From: Tolypeutes matacus
Lineage: Eukaryota > Chordata > Mammalia > Cingulata > Chlamyphoridae
Length of the DNA: 64,000 nucleotides
Reading direction: 5' to 3'
NCBI GenBank assembly: GCA_026826555.1
Contig: JAKSZT010053764.1
Coordinates: 38,594,660 to 38,658,659, forward strand
Below the pieces are notes generated by a model. That model searched no databases, was not told the DNA's origin, and worked only from the letters and a program-made list of their open reading frames with translations. The position numbers and the translations under genes are program-made. Of this stretch, positions 61,610-64,000 are shown piece by piece (position 1 is the first letter of the stretch; each line of letters begins with the position of its first letter).

Positions 61610-61635
61610 AAAAAAAAAAAAAAAAAAAAAAAAAA
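61610..61635. repeat. Poly(A) run
   Basis: A run of 26 A directly after AATAAA (61600-61605). It may mark the 3' end of an old retroposed sequence on the plus strand, or simply be a simple repeat. Confidence 0.9.
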
Positions 61636-62761
61636 TCATTTCCCTGCTGGTTTAAAGGTACAAGTTAAGAGCAAAAGGCCAATTTTGGCTTTATGTTCCT
61701 GCAATATTTTTGTTGTCATCAGCTAATAATTGATGAGGAAGTTTAGCTCTCACAAGTCTTTGATGCTGTGAAGTTTGGGTTACTTTTTTTGTTTGTTTTC
61801 ATTTGTTTTGATAAGATCCCCTCCTCCTTTTTTTCTTTCATATTGCAAATTTCCTGGCTGTAAAAGCAGGCAGCGTGGGCTCTCCCCGAAGCTGATATGC
61901 ATTTATTTCCACACAGAGTCAGAGGAATCAAAATGGCAGCTCTGCTCTCTCTTAGGGTGTGAGCTCCTCATTCAGCTCAGAACTGAGCTTGCCATGGGAT
62001 GGTTGTTTTGCTTAGGAACTCTTGTTTGGAGATAGGTAAAGAAGAGTTTTGAAAGAAATTAAAACAGAAACAGGAACAAAAAACAATGTCCTTTAGTACA
62101 GTGTGTGGGGGGATACTGGGCTTGGAAGCAGACACTCTGCTTTCCACTTGGAGGCAGGATGGGGCAGGAAGACCTCAAGCCAGCAGTGGCCCAAGAGGCT
62201 ACCATTTACCAGATAGGAAGACGCGAGGTAGGTCCCTCACAGAGAGAGGCTTGGCTAACCAAGATACCTATTTAAGGACTTCCGAGAGTTCTGTGACAGT
62301 GTAGACTGTGCCACGGGCTCAGCCGTGGTGCTAATGTGGAAGGACAGCTGTTATCAGATCTTTAGATGTCAGCAGGACTCCACATATCAAGTCAATGCCT
62401 TCCCCATCTGTTAGTCATTGGAAACCCGGCTGGTAACTGAGGATGGGAGAAAATACTTTCCCAGGCTCCAAATGCCAGATTGATCATTTTGGATCTCACG
62501 TTTTGAACTGAGCTCAGCTCTGGCTAGTTTGCGGCTGTGTTATAAATGCAAACTGCAACTTTCATCTTCAAAATTCTGGAGAACTATAGTATTTATTTTT
62601 ACAGCACACTGAAGAACACACCTTGTGACAATCAAATTGTAATTTTATTTCATCATTGTTTTCCATTGTCTTTTTAAAATGTATTCAACTAGGCGTAATT
62701 TCCCCAGTTCCTAGAATAGTAGTTTTCTGCCCCTTGCTTTAAATTAGAATCAACTGGCAAT

Positions 62762-62880
62762 TTTCTCTCCCCTCCCCTCCCCTCCTCCCTCCCTTTTCCT
62801 CCTTTCCTTTTCTTTCATTTCACTTCATTTCATATTTCACTTCTTTTTTTTTTTTTAATTTCTCACTTCATTTCATTTTA
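62762..62880. repeat. Long pyrimidine tract
   Basis: A CT-rich tract ('ctcccctcccctcctccctcc' type) followed by TTTCA/CTTCA units and a T run. It contains no AG up to position 62906, so it could serve as a splice-acceptor pyrimidine tract for the retrocopy below. Confidence 0.9.
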
Positions 62881-62886
62881 AAATAA

Positions 62887-63363
<477 letters not shown>

Positions 63364-63618
63364 GGGCTCGGAGCCAGTAAGGGTGGGCGAGGTATCAGCT
63401 CCCCTGCTGTCCTACTCTTGAGGCAGCAGTACCTGGAGGGTGGTGTTTCCTCCATGGGTTGGTAGACTTACCTTGGTTTGGCTCACATGGGACACTTGTG
63501 CTTTTGGAGGGAAAGATACTTCAAATCTTCAAATATTTCTCCCTAAGTTTATAAATATTTATTTTTTTAAAAAAACAAAACATGATGCTGTGCCTGCTGT
63601 GAAAAAAAAAAAAAAAAA
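63364..63618 (+). other. Retrocopy 3' UTR and poly(A) tail
   Basis: Follows the stop codon with UTR-like sequence and ends in a run of 17 A (63602-63618). No canonical AATAAA lies just before the tail; 'ataaatatttat' near 63551 could be a variant signal. A clean target-site duplication was not found: 'gtatggctg' before and 'gtatgtgactg' after are only similar. Confidence 0.7.
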
Positions 63619-64000
63619 GTATGTGACTGGGGCTCACCTTTAACAATTTTGCTTCAGTGCTATGGATTGACGCTTGGGCTTTGGCTATTTTTATTTTTAA
63701 GATCTCCAGGTGATTCTAGTGTGAACTGCTCTATATGAAAACTGACTGGCCCAAGATTTTTCCTCTCAGTGTTGATTAACAGACAATTCTGTGGGCACTT
63801 TAAATTGCAAACACAATGCCCAATTGAGAAATAGCATGTCCTACCTGAGACAGAAATCAAAACTCTGGACTTGCTGTAATGGAGCTCTCTCTTCTATCCT
63901 CCAAGTTCAGATTGGCCATGTGGAGTGGGGGCCAGATCTTGCTAAGGAAACCTCAGTCCCCTGCTGCCCAGGTAGAAGTAGGTGGGCTTGAGGGGACAGG

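Overview
The window is nuclear DNA from a placental mammal. It holds the 5' part of NTRK2, the gene for the BDNF/NT-4 receptor TrkB, on the plus strand. The exons are short and separated by long, repeat-rich introns with GT/AG boundaries. Many interspersed repeats are tRNA-derived SINEs of the DAS type (a tRNA-like head read on the minus strand, with a 'cctcccatgtgggag' core), which are typical of armadillos and sloths. A xenarthran is therefore the likely source; this is inferred from repeat type and was not tested against a database.

Layout: 1-2.5 kb is upstream flank with old repeats. 2.5-4.1 kb is a GC-rich, TATA-less promoter region with a tandem pair of CRE-like sites. A noncoding first exon (about 4112-4223) is followed by a 0.5 kb intron. 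The second exon (4725-5301) carries the rest of the leader, two short upstream ORFs and the first coding segment (signal peptide plus start of the leucine-rich domain). A 28.6 kb intron follows. Coding exons then lie at 33912-33986, 34102-34173 and 38706-38774 (leucine-rich repeats), 41267-41421 (LRR C-cap), 53824-53960 and 54504-54636 (first Ig-like domain) and 57465-57764 (second Ig-like domain, the neurotrophin-binding one). All eight coding segments join in phase to give 384 complete codons of ectodomain. The transmembrane and kinase exons are not in the window and should lie downstream.

The introns hold solo ERV-type LTRs, L1 fragments, a hAT element, MIR copies, DAS SINEs and two apparently xenarthran-type repeat families, several with visible target-site duplications and nesting. 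The last intron contains a sense-oriented processed retrocopy of an unidentified coiled-coil protein, with an open 154-codon frame and a poly(A) tail.

Points most worth a second look: (1) the retrocopy has a splice-acceptor-like AG behind a long pyrimidine tract, and joining the preceding NTRK2 exon to it would keep frame, so an ectodomain-coiled-coil fusion transcript is possible in principle; (2) a separate acceptor-like site at 61354-61355, followed by a short frame, stop and AATAAA, could end a soluble TrkB; (3) two leader uORFs match, in length and position, those I recall in the human mRNA; (4) two N-glycosylation sequons present in human TrkB (N178, N241) are absent here.
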